Notes: generated from the letters alone by a model not told the origin. DNA of 64,000 bases from an uncultured Clostridium sp. (GCA_947648215.1 CANSMW010000004.1:1-64000); one strand, 5' to 3'; positions 27,353-36,071 are shown, counted from the stretch's first letter. Program-made: numbers and translations.

Positions 27353-28368
27353 TATTCTTTTGCTAGAAAATTTTTTAGACATTCAATGTCTTTTAATGTA
27401 TTTTCTTCAATATCTCCAAAAGTAATTGGATTAATACCTAATTCCTTCAATTTTGCCATATCTCTGTAAAAAGAACTTTGAGAATATTCTTTAGAAAATT
27501 TTTTTCTTCCTTTACTTTCTCCTAATTTATTTATTAGTTCCAGTAGTCTACAAATTCTCTTTTTTGTAGCTGGTCTCATTCTTTTTACTTCTTTAACCTT
27601 GTTTATTGCTACATCTATTCTGTAATAGTCTTGAGTATATAAAACATCTTCATATACTCTCATATATTTACTGTAAGAATCTTCGTTCCAGTATTTTACT
27701 AATTCTTTAGCAATATGATATTTGTTATATTCTTCATTTATCTTTTTAGCAAATACTTGAACTTCTACTCTTATAACATATCTGTCTTCTTCTTTATGAG
27801 TTTTGTAGTATCTATGATAACAATTAAGATTCATCCTTCCTCTTTTAAAGTGTTTTTTTCCATTGTTGTCTATTTTGTCGTTAGGTCTATAATAAAGAGA
27901 TGTTTTATCTTTATCATCTGGTTTAATTTTGTTCAAATTATGACATCTGTCTTTTGTCTTGCTTATGATTTCATAGAATATTGCTATTTCTAAGTCATTT
28001 TGAAAACGAATATCGTATTTATAATCAATTCTAAATAATGGATATTTTGTAATTATTATAGGGAAATTCATTTTCAAAAACTCTTGTACTATCCTAGAAA
28101 ATTGTTCTTCAAATTTAATCAGGTCATCTTCGATTACATTAGATTCTCCAATAATTTTATCTACTTCACATTCTATTAATAGATTGTGCTTATATTTTTT
28201 GGGGTCGAAAATGAATCTAACATCTTTATATGTTGATGAATAATGACTAAATTTATTATCTACATATCGTGGAATGAACATTGTTTGTGAATTTCTAATT
28301 CTTCCCCTAAATGCAAAATTATCTTCATAATCTAGCTTAATTCTAAAAGATACTGTATGAATAATCAC
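27352..28368 (-). CDS. Putative replication initiation protein
   Basis: 338 aa, basic and rich in tyrosine. The layout (RIDYKYDI strand near 120, SLYYRPNDK near 165, VIRVEVQV near 205) resembles the phage gene II / plasmid Rep family that nicks DNA for rolling-circle replication. I cannot point to a certain catalytic tyrosine. It lies in the middle of element 1 and ends in a hairpin. An alternative is another phage-type DNA-binding protein. Confidence 0.4.
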   Translation of the reverse strand: MIIHTVSFRIKLDYEDNFAFRGRIRNSQTMFIPRYVDNKFSHYSSTYKDVRFIFDPKKYKHNLLIECEVDKIIGESNVIEDDLIKFEEQFSRIVQEFLKMNFPIIITKYPLFRIDYKYDIRFQNDLEIAIFYEIISKTKDRCHNLNKIKPDDKDKTSLYYRPNDKIDNNGKKHFKRGRMNLNCYHRYYKTHKEEDRYVIRVEVQVFAKKINEEYNKYHIAKELVKYWNEDSYSKYMRVYEDVLYTQDYYRIDVAINKVKEVKRMRPATKKRICRLLELINKLGESKGRKKFSKEYSQSSFYRDMAKLKELGINPITFGDIEENTLKDIECLKNFLAKE

Positions 28369-28658
28369 TTTGCCACCTTCTTTTCTATTAAGTTTTCAAT
28401 GTGCTATATATAGTAAGACATATAATAGGATTCTCACTTATTTATTTTTTGTCTTCTGCTATGCTGAAAAGAGAATTCTATTATTATCCTTTTTATAGTT
28501 TCGAGTACTCTTTCTATGCTTAATATTCTAGCACCCATGAATTTCAGTGCATTACGACTTCAAAATTTTTTTGAAAGATTTTTTTCATCAATTCGTAATT
28601 TTTAATTGTGTTTTAGTAAAAAATGCTTTAAAATAAGTAATTAGAGGAGATAAAAGGT

Positions 28659-29945
28659 ATGGAATTTTTGTATAAGAAATTAAGTAAGAAGAGGTTAGAG
28701 GAGTTTAAACCAAGTAAAACTTTAGGGGAAGAATTAAAAATACAAAGAAATTATTATGATATAGTTTCTAATAATAAAATGAATACTGATAATAAGTCTG
28801 CTAGATTAAATAGTTTTTTAAAGAAGGTTACTAATGGAGATATTCTTGATAAATGGTGGAAGGTTAAGGAATTAGATAGATATTTGAATGAGCAATATAA
28901 AAAAGTAGATGATGTTGAAATACATTCTCCTGCTAGAATTACTGAATTAGAGAAAGAAAAAAATCCTAAACTAGATGTATTCAATAGGAGTAATTATTTT
29001 ACTTCATACTACTTCTTGTTTAGGTTATATGGATTTTTAAGTTTTGATAGTATTATTAGATTATTAAGGAAATACAATGTAAAATTCAAATATTCTAATA
29101 TTAAGATATTAGATTTACCAAACATTAGCAAACCTAGATTTAGTATATTAGAGTGTAATGAGTGGGGATATAACTTTTATTCATTTATCGTGCCTTTAGT
29201 TAGTATGTTAAATGAGCAAGAACAAGTGGAAGTATCACTAAATATTAGAGAACCTTCATATTTTATCAAAGACATTTTAAATAAAGAGATAACTACTATT
29301 ACTTATGATACTGCGAGAAAACTTTTAGATGTTTTAGACATAAATATTAGTGGGGAGCATAATGTAAATGATTTATTAAGAAGTTTCAATATATTAGACA
29401 GTAAAACTTATATGGAAGAAAAGAAAATTGAGGAACATTTAATTGAACAGGATTATGAAATATTACAAGATGAGCAAAAGATGATTCCAACAAATTTTGG
29501 ATATATTTATAATGTGGATTCATATAGTGATTTTTCATTTGCTAGAGACTTACATTCTTTGTTAGATAAAGTATATGTGAATCTGGAGAAGTACATTAAT
29601 GAATCGTTATCTAGTTATGATGTAAATTGCTTTTTAGATGTATTTAAAGTATTAACAAGTTTAGAATGTTTAACTAATAATATTAAGGAATCTAAAGAGT
29701 TTTTAAAACTTCCATTGAATGAGGATATTAAAAAGATTATTGAATTATATGGGGAAAATATATCTAAAGAATATTATTCTAAACCAGTAGGTATAACTTT
29801 GTTAGATACTGTCAATGTTAAAGAGAAAGTAGAAGATGAGGAAGGTTTGGAAGTCTGCATTCCTAAATTAGTTATAGATTATAAAGATAATTCAAATAAA
29901 TATACATTTACTAATTATTTTAAAGAGATATATAAGAAAAAGTGA
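28659..29945 (+). CDS. Unknown 428-aa protein of element 1
   Basis: No family is recognised. The protein is hydrophilic, mostly helical by composition, with no membrane segment, signal peptide or metal motif. A tryptophan- and tyrosine-rich middle (residues 100-190) is followed by a Leu/Asp-rich region. It is the only long plus-strand gene of element 1 and is read away from the Rep-like gene. An agaggag ribosome site precedes the ATG. Codon use is extremely AT-rich, like the rest of the element. Confidence 0.6.
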   Translation: MEFLYKKLSKKRLEEFKPSKTLGEELKIQRNYYDIVSNNKMNTDNKSARLNSFLKKVTNGDILDKWWKVKELDRYLNEQYKKVDDVEIHSPARITELEKEKNPKLDVFNRSNYFTSYYFLFRLYGFLSFDSIIRLLRKYNVKFKYSNIKILDLPNISKPRFSILECNEWGYNFYSFIVPLVSMLNEQEQVEVSLNIREPSYFIKDILNKEITTITYDTARKLLDVLDINISGEHNVNDLLRSFNILDSKTYMEEKKIEEHLIEQDYEILQDEQKMIPTNFGYIYNVDSYSDFSFARDLHSLLDKVYVNLEKYINESLSSYDVNCFLDVFKVLTSLECLTNNIKESKEFLKLPLNEDIKKIIELYGENISKEYYSKPVGITLLDTVNVKEKVEDEEGLEVCIPKLVIDYKDNSNKYTFTNYFKEIYKKK

Positions 29946-29949
29946 TTTA

Positions 29950-30720
29950 CTAACTATCATAAAATGTAAAATACATTAAAGACTTTTATATCCCTCCTAA
30001 AACTTCACACTATACTCCTAAAATTAACAAAACCATAAATACAACGAATTATACATCTGCAATATAAATCTCTTTAAAATGGATTTTGAATTGAAATGAG
30101 AAAATAACGCAAGTTCTATATAGTATTATTATAGGTTATGAGATGATTTCTCATTATTTATTTTGTCTATTTCGTCCTTCGTGTCCATTGTGTGGTCTGG
30201 AGGGAAAGTTAAAAGAAACGAATCTTGAAAAATATAGTGCATACTATGGACTATTTATGAGTGCAATAAATAAAGTAACAACCAACGATTGATTGGATAA
30301 ATAGAAAAGTTACACCCGAGTGGAACAATTAAAGAATTAAAATGATTATTAGAATTAAATCCAGTCCATCTTGATGGTCTAGAAATTTGGGAAAGGAATG
30401 ATAAATAATGAATAAGACTGTAAACATTTATATTCCTTATTTCACAATTTTGTGAAAAACGCACCCATAGACACTCTAATAACCATAAAATTTATATTCT
30501 ATTAAAAGATTAGTAAGTTTGCGGTGCAAACTAGCAAATTTTCTTAGTAAACAGAATAACAATAAAATTTGATTTTTAATCTATAATACATTACTACTTC
30601 ACACATACCTCCTACACACGCGAGGTTGCTCGAGAACAAAAGTTTTAACTTTAGATATAAAATATGTTGTCTTGAAAATTAAAATCGCTCAAAATTGATG
30701 TGGGATATAAAAAGAAAAGA
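29950..30720. pseudogene. Decayed region in element 1 with remnants of a zinc-finger protein
   Basis: No intact gene in about 770 bp. On the plus strand near 30167-30290 one frame reads FRPSCPLCGLEGKLKETNLE then KYSAYYGLFMSAINKV before stops. A second frame near 30308-30408 reads KLHPSGTIKELK, stop, LLELNPVHLDGLEIWERNDK. Together they look like one gene broken by a frameshift and stops. The rest appears to be non-coding AT-rich sequence. Confidence 0.4.
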
Positions 30721-30724
30721 GGGA

Positions 30725-30829
30725 TTACCCCTCTAAATCATTATTTTTGTCTTTAGGTTTCTTTTTATCACTTGCTTTTATCACACAAACAACAACAGTA
30801 ACAATTATTACTACTAATACTATAAGCAT
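30725..30829 (-). CDS. 34-aa single-pass membrane peptide
   Basis: MLIVLVVIIVTVVVCVIKAS then a lysine-rich tail ending NNDLEG. A ggaggtgg ribosome site lies six bases before the ATG, and it follows the SHOCT-domain gene closely. The strong ribosome site and anchor-plus-basic-tail layout support a real gene; the function is unknown. Confidence 0.55.
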   Translation of the reverse strand: MLIVLVVIIVTVVVCVIKASDKKKPKDKNNDLEG

Positions 30830-30844
30830 TATTACCACCTCCAA

Positions 30845-31579
30845 TTATATCTTTTCTAAAATTTTTTTCTTGCTTTCTTCAAATTCTTTTTCTGTTATAA
30901 TACCTTTTTCTTTTAATTCTGCTAATTCTTTTATGCTAGTTAAATTACTATTTTGTTTTACATCTTCAACGTTTTCAATAATAACCTTTTTATCTTCTTT
31001 TCTTTCTTCTTGTCTGTTATGCTCTCTAGCAATTTTTAAAAAGCTAATCATCTCATTTATTATTTCTGTTAAATATTCATATACATAACCAGACTTTGAA
31101 ATACCTTTTTCTAAAAGGTCGAGCATAATAACACTATATTGAATATTATTTGTATATATTTTTAGTTTTAAAGTATCACAATCTTCACTTATTGTTCGTG
31201 AGCCACTTGCTCCTGCTACTGCTCCTAATCCTCCAAATAGTAATCCTCCTATAACTGCACTTCCTGTCTTACTAGAAACAACACTATTTCCATTTTCAAA
31301 AATTTCAAAATCTAATACTTCATTAAACTTTATTACTTTTGATTGATTCTCATAGTAACTATATGTACCTAATAATTTATTCTTTGTATCTATATCAATT
31401 CTTACAATGTTTTTAAATGCAACTTTCTTTGAACTGTTTAATCCATTTTTATTAATAAAATTTATATAATCATCTAGTGCCTTATCTTTTTTCTTCTTAT
31501 CCTTGTATGATGATATTCCTAGAATTGGCGTAGCAACTATGATAATCAAAATAATTATTGTAACTATGAATCCTCCCAT
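30845..31579 (-). CDS. Membrane-anchored protein with SHOCT domain
   Basis: 244 aa. An N-terminal membrane helix (FIVTIIILIIIVATPILGI) leads to a beta-rich middle with a glycine-rich hairpin (GSAVIGGLLFGGLGAVAGAS). It ends in a SHOCT domain (IKELAELKEKGIITEKEFEE, then KKKILEKI). SHOCT proteins are common on mobile elements and often mediate oligomerisation; the role is unknown. Confidence 0.7.
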   Translation of the reverse strand: MGGFIVTIIILIIIVATPILGISSYKDKKKKDKALDDYINFINKNGLNSSKKVAFKNIVRIDIDTKNKLLGTYSYYENQSKVIKFNEVLDFEIFENGNSVVSSKTGSAVIGGLLFGGLGAVAGASGSRTISEDCDTLKLKIYTNNIQYSVIMLDLLEKGISKSGYVYEYLTEIINEMISFLKIAREHNRQEERKEDKKVIIENVEDVKQNSNLTSIKELAELKEKGIITEKEFEESKKKILEKI

Positions 31580-31713
31580 TTTAACACCCCCTTAATCGAC
31601 AAAATTCTACTATTCATATATATAATATCATAACAATTAGTAGTTTTCAATACTAATTATTTCTTAATTATAAAAAGTTTTTATTATAAAATATTAACAA
31701 AAGAGGTGGAACA

Positions 31714-32028
31714 ATGAATTTTAAAGATATTGGAGCAAGAATCAAAGATAAAAGAATAGAATTGAAATTGACACAAGAAAAACTTGCTGAACTGGTAGGA
31801 GTAACAGATACATACATAGGAGCGATAGAAAGAGCAACCTCGAAATGTAGTATAGAAACACTTGTAAAAATTGCACAGGTTCTTAATATAGATATGGATT
31901 ATATGTTGTTTGGAACTACTGTAACTAATATAGATAATCATTTTAGTAAGATTATGAAAAAATTGCCCAAAGATAAGCAAAATTTATATATCGAATTATG
32001 TGAGGCAATAGCTGACAAATTGAAATAA
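31714..32028 (+). CDS. XRE-family transcriptional regulator
   Basis: 104 aa. A helix-turn-helix occupies residues 8-62 (IKDKRIELKLTQEKLAELVG, then TDTYIGAIERATSKCSIETL), followed by a short helical tail. A gaggtgg ribosome site precedes the ATG. It is divergent from the SHOCT gene across about 135 bp, so it may be the element's repressor. Confidence 0.88.
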   Translation: MNFKDIGARIKDKRIELKLTQEKLAELVGVTDTYIGAIERATSKCSIETLVKIAQVLNIDMDYMLFGTTVTNIDNHFSKIMKKLPKDKQNLYIELCEAIADKLK

Positions 32029-32034
32029 AAAGAT

Positions 32035-32060
32035 AGAGTATGAGGGATTTCATACTCTAA
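32035..32060. terminator. Bidirectional terminator
   Basis: gagtatga / tcatactc stem with a gggatt loop between the convergent XRE gene and the gene at 32067; a T-rich stretch follows on the plus strand. Confidence 0.7.
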
Positions 32061-32066
32061 TTATTT

Positions 32067-32342
32067 TTATATTATATGTATTTCAATATATCCTGTTTGG
32101 TCAAACTCAAGCTTAACTATCGTATTATCCTCATTGCTGTAAAAATTAGCAACCCAATTAATATCAATATTTATTTTTTCTGTATTGCATTCATTTATTA
32201 TAAGTTTATTTTTGTAAAAGTATATTTTAGAATTTTGAATATTTATTGTTTGTGTGATTATTCCCATAATATTTATTAGTATAGCTTTACCATTGAAATG
32301 TTTTAATATTTCTTTTGTTTTTTTATATATAATTTTTTTCAA
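32067..32342 (-). CDS. Unknown small protein of element 1
   Basis: About 91 aa from a TTG start at 32340-32342, which has TAGGAG eight bases before it. Basic N-terminus (KKIIYKKTKEILKHF), then beta-rich sequence. It overlaps the end of the preceding gene by about 20 bp, so the two are coupled. No family is recognised. Confidence 0.5.
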   Translation of the reverse strand: MKKIIYKKTKEILKHFNGKAILINIMGIITQTINIQNSKIYFYKNKLIINECNTEKINIDINWVANFYSNEDNTIVKLEFDQTGYIEIHII

Positions 32343-32649
32343 ATTTATCACTCCTAACATATCTCTTATTATATATCTTTATGGTAATTCTGCCCACAGT
32401 TTCGCTATATAAATATAATACATTATCTTTTAATTTAATATTAGATAAATCGCATAAATCCAAACAAAACAGTTCATTTGTTGTTTTACTTCTCATTATT
32501 ATTGTAAAATCCTTTTTCTTAACTTTTATAGAATGTAATGTTATATTTTCTGCTACATATCCGTTAAAACTTATATTTACATCTTTATTATCAAATTTCT
32601 TTAGCTGTTCAAGTAGTTTGTTTTCTGTTATTGTAATTGTTTCGTTCAT
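32323..32649 (-). CDS. Unknown 108-aa protein downstream of the resolvase
   Basis: MNETITITENKLLEQLKKFD then beta-strand-rich sequence (VNISFNGYVAENITLHSIKV). Its first base overlaps the resolvase stop, so it is translated after it. No family is recognised. Confidence 0.5.
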   Translation of the reverse strand: MNETITITENKLLEQLKKFDNKDVNISFNGYVAENITLHSIKVKKKDFTIIMRSKTTNELFCLDLCDLSNIKLKDNVLYLYSETVGRITIKIYNKRYVRSDKFEKNYI

Positions 32650-33267
32650 TATTGTTGCACCTCCTGTTGCTCTAATATATTTGCGAATCTGTAAAATGTA
32701 GTTTTTGATGTTTTGCTTTCTCTTATAGCTGATACTGTACTTTTAAATTCTCCATTCTTCCATCGTTTCCAGATGTCAATAAACTCTTCTGTAATTTCAA
32801 TTTTTGGGCGACCTAATTTACTGCCACGATTTCGTGCTTGTTCTAATCCTTCCTTTGTTCTTTCTACTATTTGAATTCTGTCGCTTTCTGCCTTCCAAGC
32901 AAAGATTTCAAAAATTATACTGTTTATCAATTGTGTAATAGGTTGCATTTTCTCATCTTCATAATTCAAATTAAGTGAGGGCATATCTAAAACTTGTACT
33001 GCAATTCCATTATTTTTAAAATATTCCCATTGTTCCTTTAGTTCTTTTGAGTTTCTGCCTAATCTATCTAATGATGATATAACAAGTATATCTCCTTTTT
33101 CTAATGCTCTTTTCATATATTCAAATCCAACTCTTTCAAAGTTTTTTCCTGTTGCTTTATCCTCATATATGTATTTATCTTCAATTCCTAGTTTCTTAAA
33201 ATCTTCATATTGCCTATCTAAATGCTGTTTTCCGTGTACTAACACGCATATATCCTACTTTTTTCAT
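32649..33267 (-). CDS. Small serine resolvase/invertase, read through a +1 shift at CGG
   Basis: From ATG 33265-33267 the first frame reads MKKVGYMRVSTR and soon stops. Skipping the C of CGG (33232-33234) turns ACA CGG AAA into ACA GGA AAA and gives YMRVSTGKQHLDRQYEDF, the standard catalytic start of this family. Next come ISSLDRLGRNSKEL, an E-helix and a C-terminal helix-turn-helix. The catalytic serine lies before the shift and the rest of the enzyme after it, so no internal start can make an active protein. Restored length 205 aa. It probably resolves element multimers at the palindromes just upstream. Confidence 0.9.
33232..33234 (-). other. CGG shift site 7 (resolvase on element 1)
   Basis: Zero-frame AGT ACA CGG AAA; restored frame AGT ACA GGA AAA CAG. 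The four-base unit is CGGA. It is the only one of the ten sites on mobile DNA. Confidence 0.9.
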
Positions 33268-33288
33268 TTTTTCAAATCCTCTCTTTTC

Positions 33289-33437
33289 ATAGTTTCAAAA
33301 ACGATGGTTTTATGAAACTATAATTTACTATATTTTTATTGTTCCAAAAAGGTTGTTTTTTAATTGTTGGAACGTTCCAAGTTTTTATAACCTTTTTGAA
33401 ACAATTTTCTTAACTTGACAACTTCTTGTCAATGTAA
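33289..33437. other. Candidate res site: three dyads upstream of the resolvase
   Basis: Three inverted repeats: atagtttca/tgaaactat (33289-33321), an 18-bp pair with two mismatches at 33339-33356 and 33387-33404 enclosing the perfect palindrome TTGGAACGTTCCAA (33367-33380), and ttgaca/tgtcaa near 33415-33432. This fits the multi-dyad res sites usually found directly upstream of small serine resolvase genes. Confidence 0.5.
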
Positions 33438-33509
33438 AAATCATCTACTGCAACCATAAAATACTGTTGCTAGTATAATAATTACTTTTAATATTACAAA
33501 TAACATCTT

Positions 33510-33818
33510 TTACTTTGTCCTCCTACTATATTTCTTTAGTACACAATACTTTAAGATGTCATCTTTTATTCTGCAATATCTTTCTAGTTCTACAAGTTCA
33601 TCTGCTGTTGCTCTAAATTCAACACATATAAAGTATCCTTGTTTCTGGTGCATTACTTCATAAGCTAAATTTTTAACGCCAATTTCTTCAAATTTCTTAA
33701 TTCCTATTGCTAAATCATCAAATTTTCTTTTTAAATCCAATATAGATTTCTTTAATTCTTCATCTTTTAAATCACTTCTTAATATATAATAACTTTCATA
33801 TAATCTACTTCTATCCAT
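33510..33818 (-). CDS. Ribosomal protein S6 homologue on a mobile element
   Basis: 102 aa from ATG 33816-33818 (AGGAGG upstream). The sequence LYESYYILRSDLKDEELKKS, then GVKNLAYEVMHQKQGYFICV and ELERYCRIKDDILKYCVLKK, follows bacterial S6 along its length. Chromosomal S6 normally sits beside ssb and rpsR; here it lies among mobile genes (resolvase, RadC). It may be a decoy, a regulator or a stolen host gene; the chromosomal copy is outside the window. Confidence 0.75.
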   Translation of the reverse strand: MDRSRLYESYYILRSDLKDEELKKSILDLKRKFDDLAIGIKKFEEIGVKNLAYEVMHQKQGYFICVEFRATADELVELERYCRIKDDILKYCVLKKYSRRTK

Positions 33819-33832
33819 TTTTAAAATCCTCC

Positions 33833-34060
33833 TTAATCCCATATAATAGACTTTTCAATTTTCATATCTTTAACTTTTAAAATTCTTTTAATGTTGTTTA
33901 CTCCTGTTGCTACTACTTTATCATTTATTAACAATTTTATATTATCGTTTTCATCAATTATTATCGTTACATAATCAAGATATCTGTTATACTGCCATAT
34001 CTTTGCAAACCTCATTTGATACTTTGTTATTGTGTTTAAATTATGATATATTACTTGCAT
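33833..34060 (-). CDS. Unknown 75-aa protein of element 1
   Basis: MQVIYHNLNTITKYQMRFAK, later beta-rich DYVTIIIDENDNIKLLINDK. An aggagg ribosome site precedes the ATG. It lies in a minus-strand row with the RadC and S6 homologues. No family is recognised. Confidence 0.5.
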   Translation of the reverse strand: MQVIYHNLNTITKYQMRFAKIWQYNRYLDYVTIIIDENDNIKLLINDKVVATGVNNIKRILKVKDMKIEKSIIWD

Positions 34061-34111
34061 TTTGAATCCTCCTATAATTTTAATAATATGGTAGAGAGGG
34101 AGATAACCTCT

Positions 34112-34537
34112 CTACATACAACTTACAAAATCATCGTTTACAACTATTATGTGGTCTAGTAATTCAATATCCATTAATTTTGCTGTATCTATTAATCTTC
34201 TTGTTATATTAATATCACTTTTACTTGCTGTTGGGAGCATTGAAGGATGGTTGTGTACTAATATAACTTTGCTAGCATTACACAATAAAACTGTTTTGAA
34301 TATGGTTTTGAAGTCTAAATTGCAATAATTTATTCCACCTTTTGCTAGTTCTGTATATGCAATTATTTGATTTTTAACATTCAAACATATTAATATCGTA
34401 TGTTCTTCTGTTGCCTTGTTTAGTTCTTCAATATCATTTATATATTTAACAATGTCTTTTGCTGACTTTACAATTTTACTGTTATAACTATAATTTTTTT
34501 CTTGTACCATTTGTAATTTTACTTTACTAAAATTCAT
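34112..34537 (-). CDS. RadC/JAB-domain protein
   Basis: 141 aa. The JAMM metalloprotease-like motif VLVHNHPSMLPTASKSD near residue 100 is intact. The N-terminal helix-hairpin-helix part of full RadC is absent, the usual mobile-element short form. Such proteins travel with plasmids and phages; their substrate is not known. Confidence 0.88.
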   Translation of the reverse strand: MNFSKVKLQMVQEKNYSYNSKIVKSAKDIVKYINDIEELNKATEEHTILICLNVKNQIIAYTELAKGGINYCNLDFKTIFKTVLLCNASKVILVHNHPSMLPTASKSDINITRRLIDTAKLMDIELLDHIIVVNDDFVSCM

Positions 34538-34591
34538 TTTATAATCCTCCTTAATATTTATAAGGTAGGGGAATAAATCCCCTTTTAACCT

Positions 34592-34831
34592 TTAACAATA
34601 CATCTTTTCTAACTGTGCTTTTGTGCCTATTTTAAAACCATATTGTTGTAGGAATTCTTTTAAATGGCGTGTACTGGTTTGACTGTAAAATCCGTTTATA
34701 TGTACTTTATTGTCTTTAATTTCTGCTATAACTGTGTTATAACTTAATAACTTGATAACTCCATTTTCTCTAATTATTCTAGCTTTGCCATAAAAAGATT
34801 TGACATTTGAATAAACTGGCTTTAAATCCAT
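34592..34831 (-). CDS. Unknown 79-aa mobile-element protein
   Basis: MDLKPVYSNVKSFYGKARII then strands ending FLQQYGFKIGTKAQLEKMYC. I use ATG 34829-34831 with AAAGGAG upstream. The pattern of a short strand-rich body followed by a hydrophobic-basic tail is common beside RadC genes on Clostridia elements, but I cannot name it with certainty. Confidence 0.55.
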   Translation of the reverse strand: MDLKPVYSNVKSFYGKARIIRENGVIKLLSYNTVIAEIKDNKVHINGFYSQTSTRHLKEFLQQYGFKIGTKAQLEKMYC

Positions 34832-34988
34832 AATAAAAATCACTCCTTTACAAAAATTTTTTTCAAAACTCTTGCCAACAAAGTGAATTTCATAGTATAA
34901 TCTAATTATACAAAATGAGTTCGCAAGAATTTCGTTTTGTGCCTTGGTATAGTGTAGGTTCCTCGAAAAAATTTACACTATGCCGTTT

Positions 34989-35123
34989 TTATTTTTCATC
35001 AAAATACTTTGTGCATATACTTCTAACAACTGATGCTAAAGAATTACCTGTTCTTTCTGCCTCTGCTTTTAGTTTGTCATATAATTCTAAAGGTATTTTG
35101 ATATTTAATGGCTTGTCGTTCAT
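34989..35123 (-). CDS. Ribbon-helix-helix type DNA-binding protein, 44 aa
   Basis: MNDKPLNIKIPLELYDKLKA then EAERTGNSLASVVRSICTKY. The pattern of one strand (LNIKIP) and two helices is typical of RHH (Arc/CopG) repressors. agggggaa precedes the ATG. A near-perfect operator overlaps its promoter at 35152-35181. Likely an autoregulated copy-control or partition-type repressor of element 1. Confidence 0.7.
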   Translation of the reverse strand: MNDKPLNIKIPLELYDKLKAEAERTGNSLASVVRSICTKYFDEK

Positions 35124-35151
35124 AATTTCCCCCTTTCTTTACTTCACTACT

Positions 35152-35181
35152 ATTTTACTACAATTATTGTAGTAAAGTCAA
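35152..35181 (-). promoter_or_regulatory. Promoter with overlapping operator palindrome
   Basis: On the minus strand, -35 TTGACT (35176-35181) and -10 TAAAAT (35152-35157) are 18 bases apart. Between and over them lies a perfect palindrome with 10-bp arms (tttactacaa / ttgtagtaaa, 35154-35176) around 3 bases. A repressor bound here would block the promoter of the RHH gene. Confidence 0.65.
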
Positions 35182-35564
35182 TACTTTTCTTTAAACTTTT
35201 TCATCTTTTTTTCTGTTCTAAAACTTACTATATAAGAGGGGTGGGGGCGATAGAGTCTCATCTTTTACTTTGAAATATTTTAGATATATTCTATATATGC
35301 ACCTCCATTTCCATACAATGAAAGAAAATTATATTGAAAAGGGTAATATTTACAGAAATAGTACGAAATATATTAGAAATTAATGATTTTATTATATGAA
35401 TTTATTTTATATAATATATAATCTAATTATTAAAAAGCCTATAATTACTAGACTTATTTGTTTTGAGTTATAATAATTCTATAATTTATTTTTATTTTAT
35501 GGGGTTTAATAGTAAAAAACATAGAACACTTTAAAAATAAAGCATTCTATCATTTATAAAAATG
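35182..35564. other. Non-coding AT-rich end of element 1
   Basis: No supported gene. Very AT-rich sequence with one G-rich patch (agaggggtgggggcga near 35234). It lies between the RHH promoter and attR1. Confidence 0.4.
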
Positions 35565-35612
35565 AATGATAACCTTATGGGTTTCACGAATGAGTTCCTT
35601 GATGTTGTCAAT
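35565..35612. other. attR of element 1 joined to the left arm of element 2
   Basis: AATGATAACCTTATGG (35565-35580) is the inverted partner of 25326-25341. GAATGAGT (35588-35595) is the direct-repeat core. Immediately after, GTTCCTTGATGTTGTCAAT (35594-35612) is the inverted partner, with two mismatches, of 40573-40591 at the far end of element 2. Confidence 0.78.
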
Positions 35613-35735
35613 AGCTAAAGACATTGATTACAATTAGCTATTGACTGTAAAATACCACATTATTAATTTGCAATTTTATGTAAAATATAATATAATTAAT
35701 ATGTATCTAATATGCAATTTATGGGAGGAAATTCA

Positions 35736-36053
35736 ATGAGTAAATTAGACATCATATTACAGGGAGATGAGTATATGTATAATCTCCATCAAAATCTTCA
35801 ACAAGAAACACTTTGTCTCTTACAAAATCGGGTAAAAATGGAGTTGGCAGAAATATGGTTGTTAGAGATGGAGCAAATCGATTTTACAGAAACTTTTCAA
35901 ACAGCTTACTCTCTGTATAAAAGAGAAAACTTCCTGATTCCTTATGAAGAATTTTGCGAGGAATTGAAAAGAGTAGTAACTACACTCTTGAAAAAATATG
36001 ACTTGGATACTTCAAAATGGAATGGCAGTATTGTTATGTTGAGTTCAGTGTAA
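35736..36053 (+). CDS. Unknown 105-aa protein of element 2
   Basis: MSKLDIILQGDEYMYNLHQN, then a glutamate-rich helical body. The start has GGGAGG eight bases upstream. It contains one in-frame CGG (CAA AAT CGG GTA, near 35829) that must be read as arginine for full length; a skip there would stop at once. It is convergent with the recombinase gene. No family is named with confidence. Codon use is less AT-biased than the rest of element 2. Confidence 0.55.
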   Translation: MSKLDIILQGDEYMYNLHQNLQQETLCLLQNRVKMELAEIWLLEMEQIDFTETFQTAYSLYKRENFLIPYEEFCEELKRVVTTLLKKYDLDTSKWNGSIVMLSSV

Positions 36054-36071
36054 GGCACTGGACTCAATTAT

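Larger units (their letters stand above)
25317..35587. mobile_element. Element 1: about 10.3-kb serine-recombinase integrative element
   Basis: Bounded by direct repeats GAATGAGT and by two 16-bp perfect inverted arms. Joining the ends recreates a 48-bp attP with 16-bp arms around a 16-bp centre. It carries a large serine recombinase next to the left end, a 47-aa companion, a Rep-like gene, a resolvase, RadC, an S6-like gene, an XRE regulator, an RHH protein and several unknowns. It looks like an integrative plasmid-like element; no conjugation genes are seen. Confidence 0.8.

Noticed and set aside
30255..30464. Minus-strand open frame in the decayed part of element 1
   Set aside because: It is a shadow of the plus-strand zinc-finger remnant and has no start signals.
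34943..34983. Stem tatagtgta / tacactat as an att site
   Set aside because: It lies inside element 1 and has no partner copy elsewhere; more likely a terminator next to the RHH gene.
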